This document shows positions 47,359 through 55,955 of a DNA stretch of 64,000 bases, piece after piece (within the stretch, counting starts at the first letter, position 1; every line of letters starts with the position of its first letter). The translations under genes were made by a program, and so were the position numbers. A model generated the notes under the pieces. The model saw only the letters and a program-made list of their open reading frames with translations. It was not told the origin of the DNA and did not search any database. The DNA is from Pseudomonas monteilii NBRC 103158 = DSM 14164 (GTDB taxonomy: Bacteria > Pseudomonadota > Gammaproteobacteria > Pseudomonadales > Pseudomonadaceae), in assembly GCF_000730605.1 (NCBI RefSeq), contig NZ_BBIS01000010.1, positions 62,001-126,000 of the forward strand. The letters run 5' to 3'.

Positions 47359-48516
47359 TCAGATACGCGAAACCGAATCAGTCATAAACATCATGTCAAT
47401 TTCGTCCTCGTGAGCAAGGACGGATTGGGCTTCAAGCTGGTTTATGAGATGCAAATAGATCATAGTTGTTTGCACATCTGAATGCCCCAGCCTATCTCGG
47501 ACATACAACAATGGCTCACCTTCAAACTCTTTACTTTTTCGAAGAGCAAGCAAGGTATAAGTCCCATAGGTGTGGCGTAGCATGTGGGCCCGAACATAGA
47601 AGCCGCACTTTCTTTCATAGGACTTCATAACGTCCACTACGGAATCTTTTGAATAATGCCTGCCTTCATTAGTCAGCAGCAGCGCGGTAACACGTCCATC
47701 ACTATTGGACTTACGAACCTCTCGTTGGTGAAGGGAGTAAGACCACATGCTCTCCATCAACGACCATGGCACGTCGATAGTTCTAGGCCGGTCGTACTTG
47801 ATATGCATGTCTGAAGGATCAAGAGCAACACTGATCATTTGCCCTGGGCGCAGTCCCTTCTTCAACCTGGGGTTGAACACATATTTGAGAGGAAAAGACC
47901 TCGCCTCACAGGAGCGAAGGCCGGTACGCACCATGAGGTGGAACAATATCTGGTGGCTTGGATCGGTATCCAGGGCAAGGCATACCTTGACTTGATCCTT
48001 GGTCAGGAATTTGGTCAAGCGCTTTCGGTCGCGAACCATCACCGAAACTTTCGTGCTCTCGGCTCCGGGCCGAGCGATATGACTGAGAAGACCGGAATGT
48101 TGGGCAGCTCTTACCCTTTTCTCACCGAAGGGCAGCACAGTTATCAGGTTGCGCTGCTTAGCCCATCGGTAGAACCTCACGATCAAGGCCAGACGATTGT
48201 TCACCGTGCCGGGATCAAGTGCTAATTCTCCGCTCGACCAATCCCTATACCTCGACAGAGCACTCAGACCGTGAGCCGGGCTTTCCTCGTCCCAGGCCAA
48301 TCCATTGGCTTCCAGGAAGGCAAAGTAATCGTACAGACGCCGTCCATAGGCTTCCCAAGTCAAATCGCTTAGGGCCTCACCTGACTCGATAAGCGTGTGC
48401 CAAAGGAAGGATTGAGCTGGCTCGACTGGCCATCCCTCTGACCCAATCAGCAACGGAAAGCCTTCAAAGGATCGACCTGCTAATGCTAGGTCTTTTGTTG
48501 CGAATACCAGCCTCAT
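47359..48516 (-). CDS. ginA: Tyrosine recombinase GinA
   Basis: A 385-residue tyrosine recombinase, first gene of the module. All catalytic residues are visible: Arg in VRTGLRSCEARSF, HMLRHTYGTYT, His in RLGHSDVQTT and Tyr in MIYLHLINQ. It lies 10 bases upstream of ginB and 99 bases from the end of the rulB N-terminal fragment, in the same direction as rulA. Transcripts from the rulAB promoter would therefore read into it. Confidence 0.92.
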   Translation of the reverse strand: MRLVFATKDLALAGRSFEGFPLLIGSEGWPVEPAQSFLWHTLIESGEALSDLTWEAYGRRLYDYFAFLEANGLAWDEESPAHGLSALSRYRDWSSGELALDPGTVNNRLALIVRFYRWAKQRNLITVLPFGEKRVRAAQHSGLLSHIARPGAESTKVSVMVRDRKRLTKFLTKDQVKVCLALDTDPSHQILFHLMVRTGLRSCEARSFPLKYVFNPRLKKGLRPGQMISVALDPSDMHIKYDRPRTIDVPWSLMESMWSYSLHQREVRKSNSDGRVTALLLTNEGRHYSKDSVVDVMKSYERKCGFYVRAHMLRHTYGTYTLLALRKSKEFEGEPLLYVRDRLGHSDVQTTMIYLHLINQLEAQSVLAHEDEIDMMFMTDSVSRI

Positions 48517-48614
48517 GCCGCTGCCCTAAACCACTTCCAATGGATTGCCTTATGAAGCCTGGAAACTGCTGCTCCAGAGGGGTTCAGAAGGTGGCGCGGA
48601 CTCTACAGGATTTA

Positions 48615-48643
48615 CTAACGATTCCCACCCCTCAGATCGTTGT
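48615..48643. repeat. Right end of the GInt-like island
   Basis: The core TCGTTGT (48637–48643) is inside the rulB N-terminal half. Inward, on the minus strand, comes TCTGA-N12-GTTAG, matching the left end in spacing. The TAG of GTTAG stops the truncated rulB frame. Confidence 0.7.
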
Positions 48644-48752
48644 TGCTCAGTACCACGATGGGCGTCTTGGCCAGATCCGGCCGGAACACGCGTTCGCAGC
48701 TTGCATAGAACGAGTTGCAGTCGATCAGCGCGAACACCTGGTCACTGGGCAT
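48615..48752 (-). pseudogene. rulB: rulB 5' fragment
   Basis: The frame starts MPSDQVFALIDCNSFYASCERVF, with the first catalytic Asp of a Y-family polymerase, continues to VVLSNND, then enters island sequence (LRGGNR) and stops at 48615. The ATG overlaps the rulA stop by 11 bases. It is joined to the fragment at 38,072–39,240 by deletion of the island. Confidence 0.92.
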
Positions 48753-49170
48753 GATCGCGCACGCTATAGCGAACCACACCCCAGATGACCAGGTCGTCGC
48801 CTTCCATAATGTGGCGCGGGGGGAAGGCTGGATTCTCCGACTGCAGGACCAGCACGCCGTCGCGACGATAAAGGCGTTTGCAGACGGGCTCAGTGTTGAT
48901 CGCGGCGATCACGATGTCGCCGTGCTCGGCCTCCCTACTGCGGTCTACGATGAGAAGATCGCCCGAGAAGATCCCGGCGCCTTGCATGCTGTCGCCCTCC
49001 ACCTGCACCAGATACACGTGAGGGGCACGCAGGTCGAACAGCTCGTCGAGGGAGATGTGACGCTCCAGGTGATCCGCCGCTGGCGAAGGGAACCCGGCCG
49101 GCACACGGAAGGAGTACACCGGCAGCAGCATAGGGCCGCCCGTCGGCGCGCCCAAGAAGGTGATGGTCAT
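48742..49170 (-). CDS. rulA: RulA, UmuD-like SOS mutagenesis protein
   Basis: A 142-residue LexA-fold protein that is cleaved with RecA help and then joins the polymerase. The cleavage site Ala25-Gly26 (FRVPAGFPSP), the catalytic Ser61 (VEGDSMQGAGI) and Lys98 (PVCKRL) are all in place. ATG 49170 is 24 bases from the LexA box. RulA appears intact, but its partner RulB is broken, so the locus cannot make a polymerase unless the island is excised. Confidence 0.95.
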   Translation of the reverse strand: MTITFLGAPTGGPMLLPVYSFRVPAGFPSPAADHLERHISLDELFDLRAPHVYLVQVEGDSMQGAGIFSGDLLIVDRSREAEHGDIVIAAINTEPVCKRLYRRDGVLVLQSENPAFPPRHIMEGDDLVIWGVVRYSVRDHAQ

Positions 49171-49193
49171 GGCAGATCAACTCAAAAGGATAT

Positions 49194-49209
49194 CTGTATA
49201 TTCATACAG
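49194..49209. promoter_or_regulatory. LexA box (SOS operator)
   Basis: CTGTATATTCATACAG is a perfect CTG-N10-CAG SOS box, symmetric apart from the centre. It lies between rulA (minus) and the SRAP gene (plus) and probably controls rulAB; it may also influence the SRAP gene 68 bases away. Confidence 0.9.
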
Positions 49210-49276
49210 TAAACTGTCAGAGCGTTCCTACGTCAATGCGTGGAAGCCTGGCAGCCGACAAACGAGCGAGGTGGGT

Positions 49277-49963
49277 ATGTGTGGAAGGTACTCGATCTAC
49301 GAGAGCATGGACGACTACCTGCGGCAGTTGGCCCTCGATCTGGTGGTCATCAACGGATATGACCACGAGCGGATCAACCGGTACAACGTGGCGCCCTCTA
49401 CACGCGTGGAGGTGATAAGGCCCGCACCGGGAGGCCTGAACGTCGATCGGGTGAAGTGGGGATGGTCGCCTTTCTGGGCGAAGGGGAAGCGGGCCGACCC
49501 GATCAATGCGCGGGCCGAGACGGTGATGACGGGTAAGTTCTTCAAGTCGCTTTGGCCGCATGGCCGAGCCTTGGCGCCGGCCAATGGGTGGTTCGAGTGG
49601 ATACCCGATGTTGCAGATCCGAAGCGCAAGCAGCCTTACTACATCCGAGCGGCGGACGGTAGGTCATTGTTTTTCGCGGCGTTGGCCGAAGTTCATCCAG
49701 GACTGGAACCAGATGAGCGCAGTGGCTTCGTTATCGTGACTGCTGCGGCTGATGAAGGTTTGGTGGACATCCATGATCGCAAGCCGTTAGTGCTTACTCC
49801 TGAGCTTGCCCGAGAATGGATTGATCCAGGCATAACAACTGAACGGCTGGCAGAAATAGTCCAAACAGGCTGCCGGCATAGTACCGACTTTCGATGGTTC
49901 CCAGTGAGCAAACAGGTTGGGAATGTTCGAAATCAGGGGCCGGAGCTGATAAAGCCGGTTTAA
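49277..49963 (+). CDS. SRAP-family protein (YedK/HMCES-like)
   Basis: A 228-residue protein that crosslinks to abasic sites in single-stranded DNA through Cys2 and shields them. It begins MCGRYSIYE, so Met removal exposes the catalytic Cys; Asn77 (PINARAET), Glu107 (ANGWFEW) and the His of IHDRKPLVL (about 170) complete the site. The ATG at 49277 is chosen because Cys must be residue 2. Placement next to the LexA box fits its SOS link. Confidence 0.93.
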   Translation: MCGRYSIYESMDDYLRQLALDLVVINGYDHERINRYNVAPSTRVEVIRPAPGGLNVDRVKWGWSPFWAKGKRADPINARAETVMTGKFFKSLWPHGRALAPANGWFEWIPDVADPKRKQPYYIRAADGRSLFFAALAEVHPGLEPDERSGFVIVTAAADEGLVDIHDRKPLVLTPELAREWIDPGITTERLAEIVQTGCRHSTDFRWFPVSKQVGNVRNQGPELIKPV

Positions 49964-50005
49964 CCGTTTTGGGTAAAATCGGACAAAATACACATATCTG
50001 TAAAT

Positions 50006-50809
50006 ATGCAAGGTGATCGATTGAAAATAAAGGTTGGTAGGGTCCGCGATTACTTGGTTGCCACATTGGAAAACACTCAGGCTCACGCAAATGAAGCCCC
50101 TGAGCTCATGCATTTGATTGCTGAGATGGATGACATTTTTCACGATGAGATTTTCTCTATTCCGCTCTCACAAGAGCCGACAGCAAACTTGCTTATGATA
50201 AATGCATATACCATGCTTCTGGCTGGAATTAGAGAGGCCTTATCTGGGCATGTTGTTTGCGTTTTTCCAGTAGTTCGAGCTGCGTTAGAGTCTGCCTGTT
50301 ACGCTTATCTCATAGCAAATGACGCTACCAAGGCTGATGTTTGGCTTGAGAGACATTCGTCAGATAATGCTGTAAAGAGGTGTCGGAATGTATTTACTGC
50401 TAAAAAAGCTGTGGATATTTTAAAGTGCAGTGATCCGGTGATGGCCGATTATGTCTGGGGGTATTACGAGGCCTCAATAGATTTTGGTGCGCACCCTAAC
50501 ACCAAATCTGTGATTGGTCATCTGTCTGACTCCGGGTCGGTTGGAGAAGGTCTGCATGGGTTTGAGCTTACTAGCGTGTACGGGGAAAATAGCTGGCAAG
50601 TCAATCACGCCTTGTTTGTCTGCGTTGAGGCAGGGCAGGCCATCGCGTATTTAATAGCGGCCTCAATCGCTAATCACCCTTTGATTCACGAGCGTAGTAC
50701 AGTATTCCAAGGCTGGATAGATGCCAAAAATCGGATGGTTGAGGCGCTAACTGGTGAAGCTTGCGATCGCAGTACGCCAGTCTATTCTTCCGTGAGCCCC
50801 CCGCTTTGA
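50006..50809 (+). CDS. Hypothetical helical protein, first gene of a possible defence pair
   Basis: A 267-residue protein, mostly helical, that I do not recognise. The segment VFPVVRAALESACYAYLIANDATKADVW and the later FGAHPNTKSVI recall HEPN/DUF5677-like proteins, but no certain catalytic motif is visible. It is AT-rich compared with the ICE backbone. ATG 50006 has no SD; TTG 50021, with AAGGTG upstream, is an alternative. The next gene follows 19 bases later in the same direction. Confidence 0.72.
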   Translation: MQGDRLKIKVGRVRDYLVATLENTQAHANEAPELMHLIAEMDDIFHDEIFSIPLSQEPTANLLMINAYTMLLAGIREALSGHVVCVFPVVRAALESACYAYLIANDATKADVWLERHSSDNAVKRCRNVFTAKKAVDILKCSDPVMADYVWGYYEASIDFGAHPNTKSVIGHLSDSGSVGEGLHGFELTSVYGENSWQVNHALFVCVEAGQAIAYLIAASIANHPLIHERSTVFQGWIDAKNRMVEALTGEACDRSTPVYSSVSPPL

Positions 50810-50828
50810 CTACATGGAATAGGTTGCT

Positions 50829-52094
50829 ATGCTGAATATAAGTGAGAATGCATTCAGGGATTATATATTCAATAATCATAGAGAAGATTTTTCCTCTTTG
50901 ATTGCAGGGCGGAGGGAGCCGGTGGAGTGGTACGGCGAAGAATTTCCACCGCTTCACTTCTTGCTTCGCCGAAAGGTTGAACGTGCCATAAATGAAATTC
51001 TGGATCAGCTGGAAGAATTGGTCTTAACGGCTAAGGAGCTACGGCTTGAAAAGAATGGCCCTCATCCGACTCGTGTGGATCTTTTTGGGTGCTCAGAGTC
51101 TACGGGCATCACTATCATCGAGTTGAAAAGGTCGCAGCAAACCGAACGCCAAGCTTTTACTGAACTCTTAGCCTATGCAAATCACTTCTGCTCGATATTT
51201 CCTGGAGTTAACGAGACGGCAATCACCACTGTGTTGGTTGCTCCAATGGAGACCAGAACGGTAAAAGATGCATACGTTCAAGAGCTATTGCTGAATAAGA
51301 AGAACATTGTGTCTCTTATTCCTTCTTGTGAGGATGAGCGCTATTGTCTTCATGTATTTTACCCTGATGAGAATTACTACAAATGGTTCGAGAATAACGT
51401 ATTCAATGATCACTCCATGACCTGCGTGACCATGTCGTTTCCGCTGATTAAAGGCTGGATAGACTCTGAATATAGCGAGCCTCCGCAGTACGCAAAAGAT
51501 GCGCTGAATCAAATAAGCAACTCTATTGCGCAGGTTTTAGAGTCCAAAGGGTTCCATTCTATAGTTTATGCCTCTCAGAAGTGGAGCGAGATCGCGGGTC
51601 TATTCCCCTATCCTAATATGATTGTTGTGGCGGCAATGAATCCATTCTCTTCGGTGAGAACGCATGCTGAGGATGATGAGATTGGGGGAAGATCTGCACC
51701 CGGAAGGCTGACTGAAGTTCAGTCAATTTATAACCAGCTCACCAAAGATGGTCAGCGCTTTAACTGGCTTGAGACGATGGAAAGTGACTTTACCGGTCGT
51801 TTGATTCGAGCCGTCCGCGATCAGCTGGAGTTCTGCCTTCTGAATGATTCGCGATCAATACATGTCGAAACTGGACTGCCGGATTGGTATGGATTTAAGA
51901 CGAGTATGGTGGATGCGGTATTTACACACAATTTGGAGGCTCATACTACTGGGCTCTTGAGGGAGGTGTATACTGAATATGTTTGTTATCTATATGAAAC
52001 TGGCCAGCAAGAAGTGATGTTTGGTTATCAGATGTTAACTCCGTTTCTCGCAGTGTGGGAGATTTGTCGTGGCTTCGGTTACGAAGCGGAGTAA
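50829..52094 (+). CDS. PD-(D/E)XK nuclease-like protein
   Basis: A 421-residue protein with a nuclease core at about residues 80–120: the Asp of RVDLFGCSESTGITIIELKRSQQ followed by the E-x-K strand, then QAFTELLAYANHF. This resembles NucS/DUF91-type nucleases. The C-terminal 250 residues have no family that I recognise. The gene is AT-rich, forms an operon with the preceding gene, and ends at a strong terminator. The pair is a candidate antiphage system. Confidence 0.78.
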   Translation: MLNISENAFRDYIFNNHREDFSSLIAGRREPVEWYGEEFPPLHFLLRRKVERAINEILDQLEELVLTAKELRLEKNGPHPTRVDLFGCSESTGITIIELKRSQQTERQAFTELLAYANHFCSIFPGVNETAITTVLVAPMETRTVKDAYVQELLLNKKNIVSLIPSCEDERYCLHVFYPDENYYKWFENNVFNDHSMTCVTMSFPLIKGWIDSEYSEPPQYAKDALNQISNSIAQVLESKGFHSIVYASQKWSEIAGLFPYPNMIVVAAMNPFSSVRTHAEDDEIGGRSAPGRLTEVQSIYNQLTKDGQRFNWLETMESDFTGRLIRAVRDQLEFCLLNDSRSIHVETGLPDWYGFKTSMVDAVFTHNLEAHTTGLLREVYTEYVCYLYETGQQEVMFGYQMLTPFLAVWEICRGFGYEAE

Positions 52095-52111
52095 TAGCAT
52101 TCAGGGAAAAA

Positions 52112-52136
52112 GGCCACCGATTGGTGGCCCTTTTTT
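52112..52136. terminator. Bidirectional terminator between nuclease-like gene and SNF2-type helicase
   Basis: GGCCACC-GATT-GGTGGCC flanked by A-rich DNA upstream and TTTTTT downstream, placed between two convergent genes. Confidence 0.88.
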
Positions 52137-54385
52137 CATGTAGCTATAAGCTGTCTAGCAAGAGCCATTTCAACAGAGTCCCCATCCTGGTTCAGTGAGT
52201 CGAGCCCGGATTCCGGTACATCGCCCGAAGTGCTCTGCGCCACCGCGATCTTCTTGGCCATTAGCTGCAGGCAGGTAATCTGCGAGCTGCCGACGTAGCC
52301 GAAGAAAATCACGCGGACCGGATGTTTCTGCCCAATCCTCCACGACCGCCGCGCGGCTTGCTGTAGGGTGTACACGTTGTACCCCGTCTGCAGGAACGCG
52401 ATGGTTGGGAAGTCCAGCAGGTCCAGCCCTGTCTTAACCAGCTCCGGGTTGGTGAGCAGCACGTCGATGCCGCGGTCGACCTGGTCGAGGATCCAGTCCT
52501 CGCGCCGAGCCGTTTCAACCGTGGCCCGCAGTACCGCAACGCGCAGACCGGCCTGCTCGAGGACCTTCTTTAACCTGGACGTGGTATCGCGCGTCCCGCT
52601 GTAGACGGTGTATGCAAGGACCTTGCGGCCTTTCGCTTTCTCCTCGAAGCACAAGTTCAACAGCGCCTGCTCCTTGGGCATCAGTTCATCGTCCCCGAAG
52701 AGCGCCGGCACAAAGGCTAGCGTGTCTCGGGTGCGGGGATGTTTGACCATCTCCGATCGGAAGCAGCAATCCGGCCAGGCCAGCAGCACATTGAGCACCA
52801 CTCCCAGAAGAGTAGTGTCTCTCCGGGCCAAGGCCTGGCGGAGTTCAGCGGTCAACGTTGCCGCCAAGCGCTGGTAGGCCGTGGCCTGCTCCGGCGCCAT
52901 GGGCACGTCGATGAACTCCTCCTGGTAGCTGGGCAGCACGTTGCCACCGATATCCTTGAGCTTCAGGAACACGGTGAATGGCAGTACGAACCGGTGGATG
53001 CCTTTAGGGCCGAAGCCTGGGGCCTTCACGGTACGTACCGACAGTTTCTTGCCCTTGGCGGTCTTGTGCGAATCGCCATCGCGCTCGGTGTAGATGTCCT
53101 TGAGCACGCCGTGATCGCGCATGAACGACATGGCTGCAGGCGCCATGCTGCCGCGTGCGTTGGGTCGGTAGCCGTCCTCGATCATGCGCTGGGTGAGGAT
53201 GCGGAACAGGAGGTAGAACAGGTCGTCGGCATAGCCGCCCATCAGGGTGCCGGTCAGCAGCACGGTTTTACGTGCCTTCGCTGCAAGGACCCCCATGGCC
53301 TGGCCCTGGGCCGAACCGCTGTTCTTGTACTCATGCCCCTCGTCGACGACCAGCAGGTCGAAGAAGCCATCGGGTAGGTAGCGCTTGATGAACTCTGTCG
53401 GCTGGTAGCCGCCTTCGCCGAATCCGAACTCGATGTTGGCCATCGCCCGCTCCATGCGCTTGGCCTGGCGGTCGCTGAAGACGAAGTTGCCTTTCGCGTC
53501 CATCAAGTTGATGAACTCTGAGACGTTGTCGACCAGCATCGAGGCCAGAAAGTCCTCGCCGAAGTCGTTCAGCAGCCGTTCCGCCCGGACCGGGCCGATA
53601 GTCGGTATCCGGCACATCGACTTCAGAATCGTCGAGCGTCGGTCCCCACCATCGGCTTTGCCTGGGCGCATAAGCGTCCAGAGGGCAGCGTTGCAGGCCG
53701 AGCAGTTGCGACGGCGATCACCGCGCTCGAATTCGTCCACGGTGACCAGGTTGCCTTCCAGGTCCTCGAGGACCTGGCCGCAATCGGGACATGCCGCCAG
53801 CAGCTGGCCACCTGCAGTACGCCGCTTCCAGCAGGCGAGCCGCCAGTGGAAACCCATCCGCATCCTGACTCGGCCGAGAATGAAGAACTCCGGCCGGCCG
53901 TCGTAGGTTTGCCCCGACTGGTCACGCAGCTTGAGCAGCTTAACCAGCGTGTCCGGGCCGTTGAGTACCCAGACGCGGGCGTCTGGCGTGGTTTCCAGGA
54001 TCTCACGTCGCCACTTGTAGACAAGGTGGGGCGGTGAGATGACGAGTGTCCGACGGTAGCCTGACGCATGCATCACTGCAGCGACAGCGATGGCCATCAT
54101 CGTCTTCCCGGTACCCATCTCGGCGTTGATGATCGCGGCTTGCTCGTTGCGATCGAGCAGTAGCGCCGCAATAGCTTGGACAACCTCAGCTTGCGCCACG
54201 AATGGCGTTCGCTTGAGGTTCGCCATCACGGCCTGCCGCTGTTCGTTAATGCTGCCGGTGTAGACCGGAGGGTTGGAGCGGTTGAGTGATTCCAAGAGCT
54301 CGTCGCCGAACTCGTCGATGAAATCAGTCAGGTTGATATTCAGGGGGGAGTTGGCCGAGGCGGCCGCCTGGGTCAGTGCGTTCAT
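52136..54385 (-). CDS. SNF2/DEAD-type helicase with zinc-binding insert
   Basis: A 749-residue SF2 ATPase. Walker A NAEMGTGKT is at 87–95, motif II VVDEGHE near 395, and the second RecA domain has YNVYTLQQAARRSWRIGQKHPVRVIFFGY, typical of SNF2 proteins. Cys pairs in CPDCGQ and CSACNAALW form a zinc finger between motifs. ATG 54385 has GGAG seven bases upstream; ATG 54418 would add 11 residues. The leader contains two hairpins. Similar helicases are common in ICEs of this kind but their role in transfer or defence is not known. Confidence 0.86.
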   Translation of the reverse strand: MNALTQAAASANSPLNINLTDFIDEFGDELLESLNRSNPPVYTGSINEQRQAVMANLKRTPFVAQAEVVQAIAALLLDRNEQAAIINAEMGTGKTMMAIAVAAVMHASGYRRTLVISPPHLVYKWRREILETTPDARVWVLNGPDTLVKLLKLRDQSGQTYDGRPEFFILGRVRMRMGFHWRLACWKRRTAGGQLLAACPDCGQVLEDLEGNLVTVDEFERGDRRRNCSACNAALWTLMRPGKADGGDRRSTILKSMCRIPTIGPVRAERLLNDFGEDFLASMLVDNVSEFINLMDAKGNFVFSDRQAKRMERAMANIEFGFGEGGYQPTEFIKRYLPDGFFDLLVVDEGHEYKNSGSAQGQAMGVLAAKARKTVLLTGTLMGGYADDLFYLLFRILTQRMIEDGYRPNARGSMAPAAMSFMRDHGVLKDIYTERDGDSHKTAKGKKLSVRTVKAPGFGPKGIHRFVLPFTVFLKLKDIGGNVLPSYQEEFIDVPMAPEQATAYQRLAATLTAELRQALARRDTTLLGVVLNVLLAWPDCCFRSEMVKHPRTRDTLAFVPALFGDDELMPKEQALLNLCFEEKAKGRKVLAYTVYSGTRDTTSRLKKVLEQAGLRVAVLRATVETARREDWILDQVDRGIDVLLTNPELVKTGLDLLDFPTIAFLQTGYNVYTLQQAARRSWRIGQKHPVRVIFFGYVGSSQITCLQLMAKKIAVAQSTSGDVPESGLDSLNQDGDSVEMALARQLIAT

Positions 54386-54450
54386 GTGCATCTCCTGCAG
54401 GGAAAACAGGGCATGCACAAACCCAGACGGGTATGGACATACCCTGTGGG
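54385..54450 (-). promoter_or_regulatory. Two-hairpin leader of the helicase gene
   Basis: Nested hairpin CCCA-GAC-GGGTAT-GGAC-ATACCC-TG-TGGG (54422–54450). Second hairpin: TGTGCAT pairs with ATGCACA and CCTG with CAGG, covering the SD and the first base of the start codon. Confidence 0.8.
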
Positions 54451-54483
54451 TCGGTGTGGGGTGGGGAGCTGTTGTGGCGCTGG

Positions 54484-55923
54484 TCAGTAGTCGCTGGGGA
54501 GTAGCAGGGTAGTGGAGCTGCGGTCGGCTTCGGTGATGATCCAGAGCCTGGACTCGTCGCCGGCGTCGATGTCGTAGCTTGAGAACAAACGGTCTCCCTG
54601 GGTAAGCGCGAGCTGATTGGAGGATCGCTCGTCATCGCATAGCTCACCCCAGTCGCCAGCAAGATGGCGTTTCAGCGCGGGAGTAGGGTTGAGCTGCCCG
54701 GTTTCGACCAGATGGCTGACAGTAGCGGTCATCATGATCTGCCCCGGGTTGAACAGGGGCGTTGCAACTGACTGGTCGGTTGCAGGCGTTTCGTCGTTGC
54801 TCGCCGGTGAGGAACTGATGATCAGCACCTGGCCGTGGTTCACCGAGGAAGGTGTCATTTCCCAGGCGCGGATGATCGGTATGAACCGATCGGTGAGGAT
54901 CCTGACTTCTGAGACGTTGCCCTTCTCGTCCTCAGTGAATTCGGTCTTGCGCACCTTGTCCTTGTAGGTATCACCCTTCACGACCAAGGTCCGCCCCGAC
55001 TTCGAACGTACAACACCGGAGATTGCGCCGGCGGCCAGGGCCAGTGCGAGGTGCCAGCGTGAAAGCTCGCGGACAGGGGCTCGGGGTTGAAGCCCGGTTT
55101 TCCCGAAGTGCAAGTTGAAGTCTGGCCAGAGGCCCCGTAACCGCAGGATCTCGGAGGCGAATTGCTCCGGCTCCAGGGTAATGCGGTAGAAGTGCTCCAG
55201 CTCGCTAGCAGCTGACGGGACGAGGTACGGCTCCCATGTCCAGCTGGCTGGGATCTCCTCAGCTTGCTCCTGGCCGGCGCCGATCGCCTGCAGGCGAGAC
55301 CTCACCTGGTTGGTGGAAACCCGGGCCAGGTCCTGCCGACGTACACGGATGCCGAAGATCACCACCTGTTTGAAGGTGGGGTCTGCAGCACCGTATACAC
55401 GCAGTTCGGCGAAGTGGTTGCTCAGCCATCCAGTGAACTCGTCGTCCAGCACGTAGTGAGGAACGATGAGCACCATGACGCCGCCGTACTGCAGAAGCGG
55501 GAGGCAGCGTTGATAAAAAGCTTTCTCCAAGCGCCGGCGGCCGCTGCCTTGGTACTGGGATGCACCGGAGTGATCCGCGACCAGGTCACCGTAGGGTGGG
55601 TTGAGCCAGAGCAAGCCGAACGACTGGCGGCTGATCAAGGTGTCGAAGAGGTCGCTGTGCAGCACCCGATCGAGCAGGCCACGCGCGTGATCCGCGCGTT
55701 CGCGATCGTACTCGACGGCGAATGCTTGGACCTGGTCGCGGCCCAGGAGGTGAGCTGCTTCAGCAAGGGCAACACCCTCGCCGGCGCAGGGGTCGCAGAT
55801 CCTCATCCTGCCTGAGGTGGCGGGAGTGAGCGCCTGCAGCGTGCGTTCGAGCGTGATCTCATCGGTGGGGTAGTAGCCGTTGCGGGCAAAGTTGCGCGCC
55901 AGGCGCGGAAACATAAGGGCCAT
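54484..55923 (-). CDS. DUF6094-type adenine-specific DNA methyltransferase
   Basis: A 479-residue class I methyltransferase. The SAM-binding motif DPCAGEG is at 44–50 and the catalytic NPPY at 108–111, typical of N6-adenine methylases. No target-recognition domain or cognate nuclease is obvious nearby. ATG 55923 has AAGGAA upstream; ATG 55941 is an alternative. Proteins like this (DUF6094) recur in PAPI-1-type ICEs and may protect DNA in recipients. The gap to the upstream gene is only 32 bases, with no leader hairpin, so they share a transcript. Confidence 0.85.
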   Translation of the reverse strand: MALMFPRLARNFARNGYYPTDEITLERTLQALTPATSGRMRICDPCAGEGVALAEAAHLLGRDQVQAFAVEYDRERADHARGLLDRVLHSDLFDTLISRQSFGLLWLNPPYGDLVADHSGASQYQGSGRRRLEKAFYQRCLPLLQYGGVMVLIVPHYVLDDEFTGWLSNHFAELRVYGAADPTFKQVVIFGIRVRRQDLARVSTNQVRSRLQAIGAGQEQAEEIPASWTWEPYLVPSAASELEHFYRITLEPEQFASEILRLRGLWPDFNLHFGKTGLQPRAPVRELSRWHLALALAAGAISGVVRSKSGRTLVVKGDTYKDKVRKTEFTEDEKGNVSEVRILTDRFIPIIRAWEMTPSSVNHGQVLIISSSPASNDETPATDQSVATPLFNPGQIMMTATVSHLVETGQLNPTPALKRHLAGDWGELCDDERSSNQLALTQGDRLFSSYDIDAGDESRLWIITEADRSSTTLLLPSDY

Positions 55924-55955
55924 AAGCGTTCCTTGAGTCATAGATGAGCCCAGGC

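Larger units (their letters stand above)
39241..48636. mobile_element. GInt-type genomic island inserted in rulB
   Basis: A 9.4-kb island bounded by the two halves of rulB, with a recombination module of four overlapping genes on the minus strand (three tyrosine recombinases of 385, 535 and 613 residues, and a small HTH protein). The cargo is four plus-strand genes (sulP, usp, dksA-like, yjiK-like). The module and the target match what is known of GInt islands (ginABCD, often in rulAB of Pseudomonas). The 443 bases at 39241–39683 hold no supported gene beyond a 14-codon leader ORF and presumably the cargo promoter. Confidence 0.88.

Noticed and set aside
43494-48516. RIT (recombinase-in-trio) element
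   Set aside because: The recombinase sizes, the fourth HTH gene and the rulB target fit the GInt ginABCD module better.
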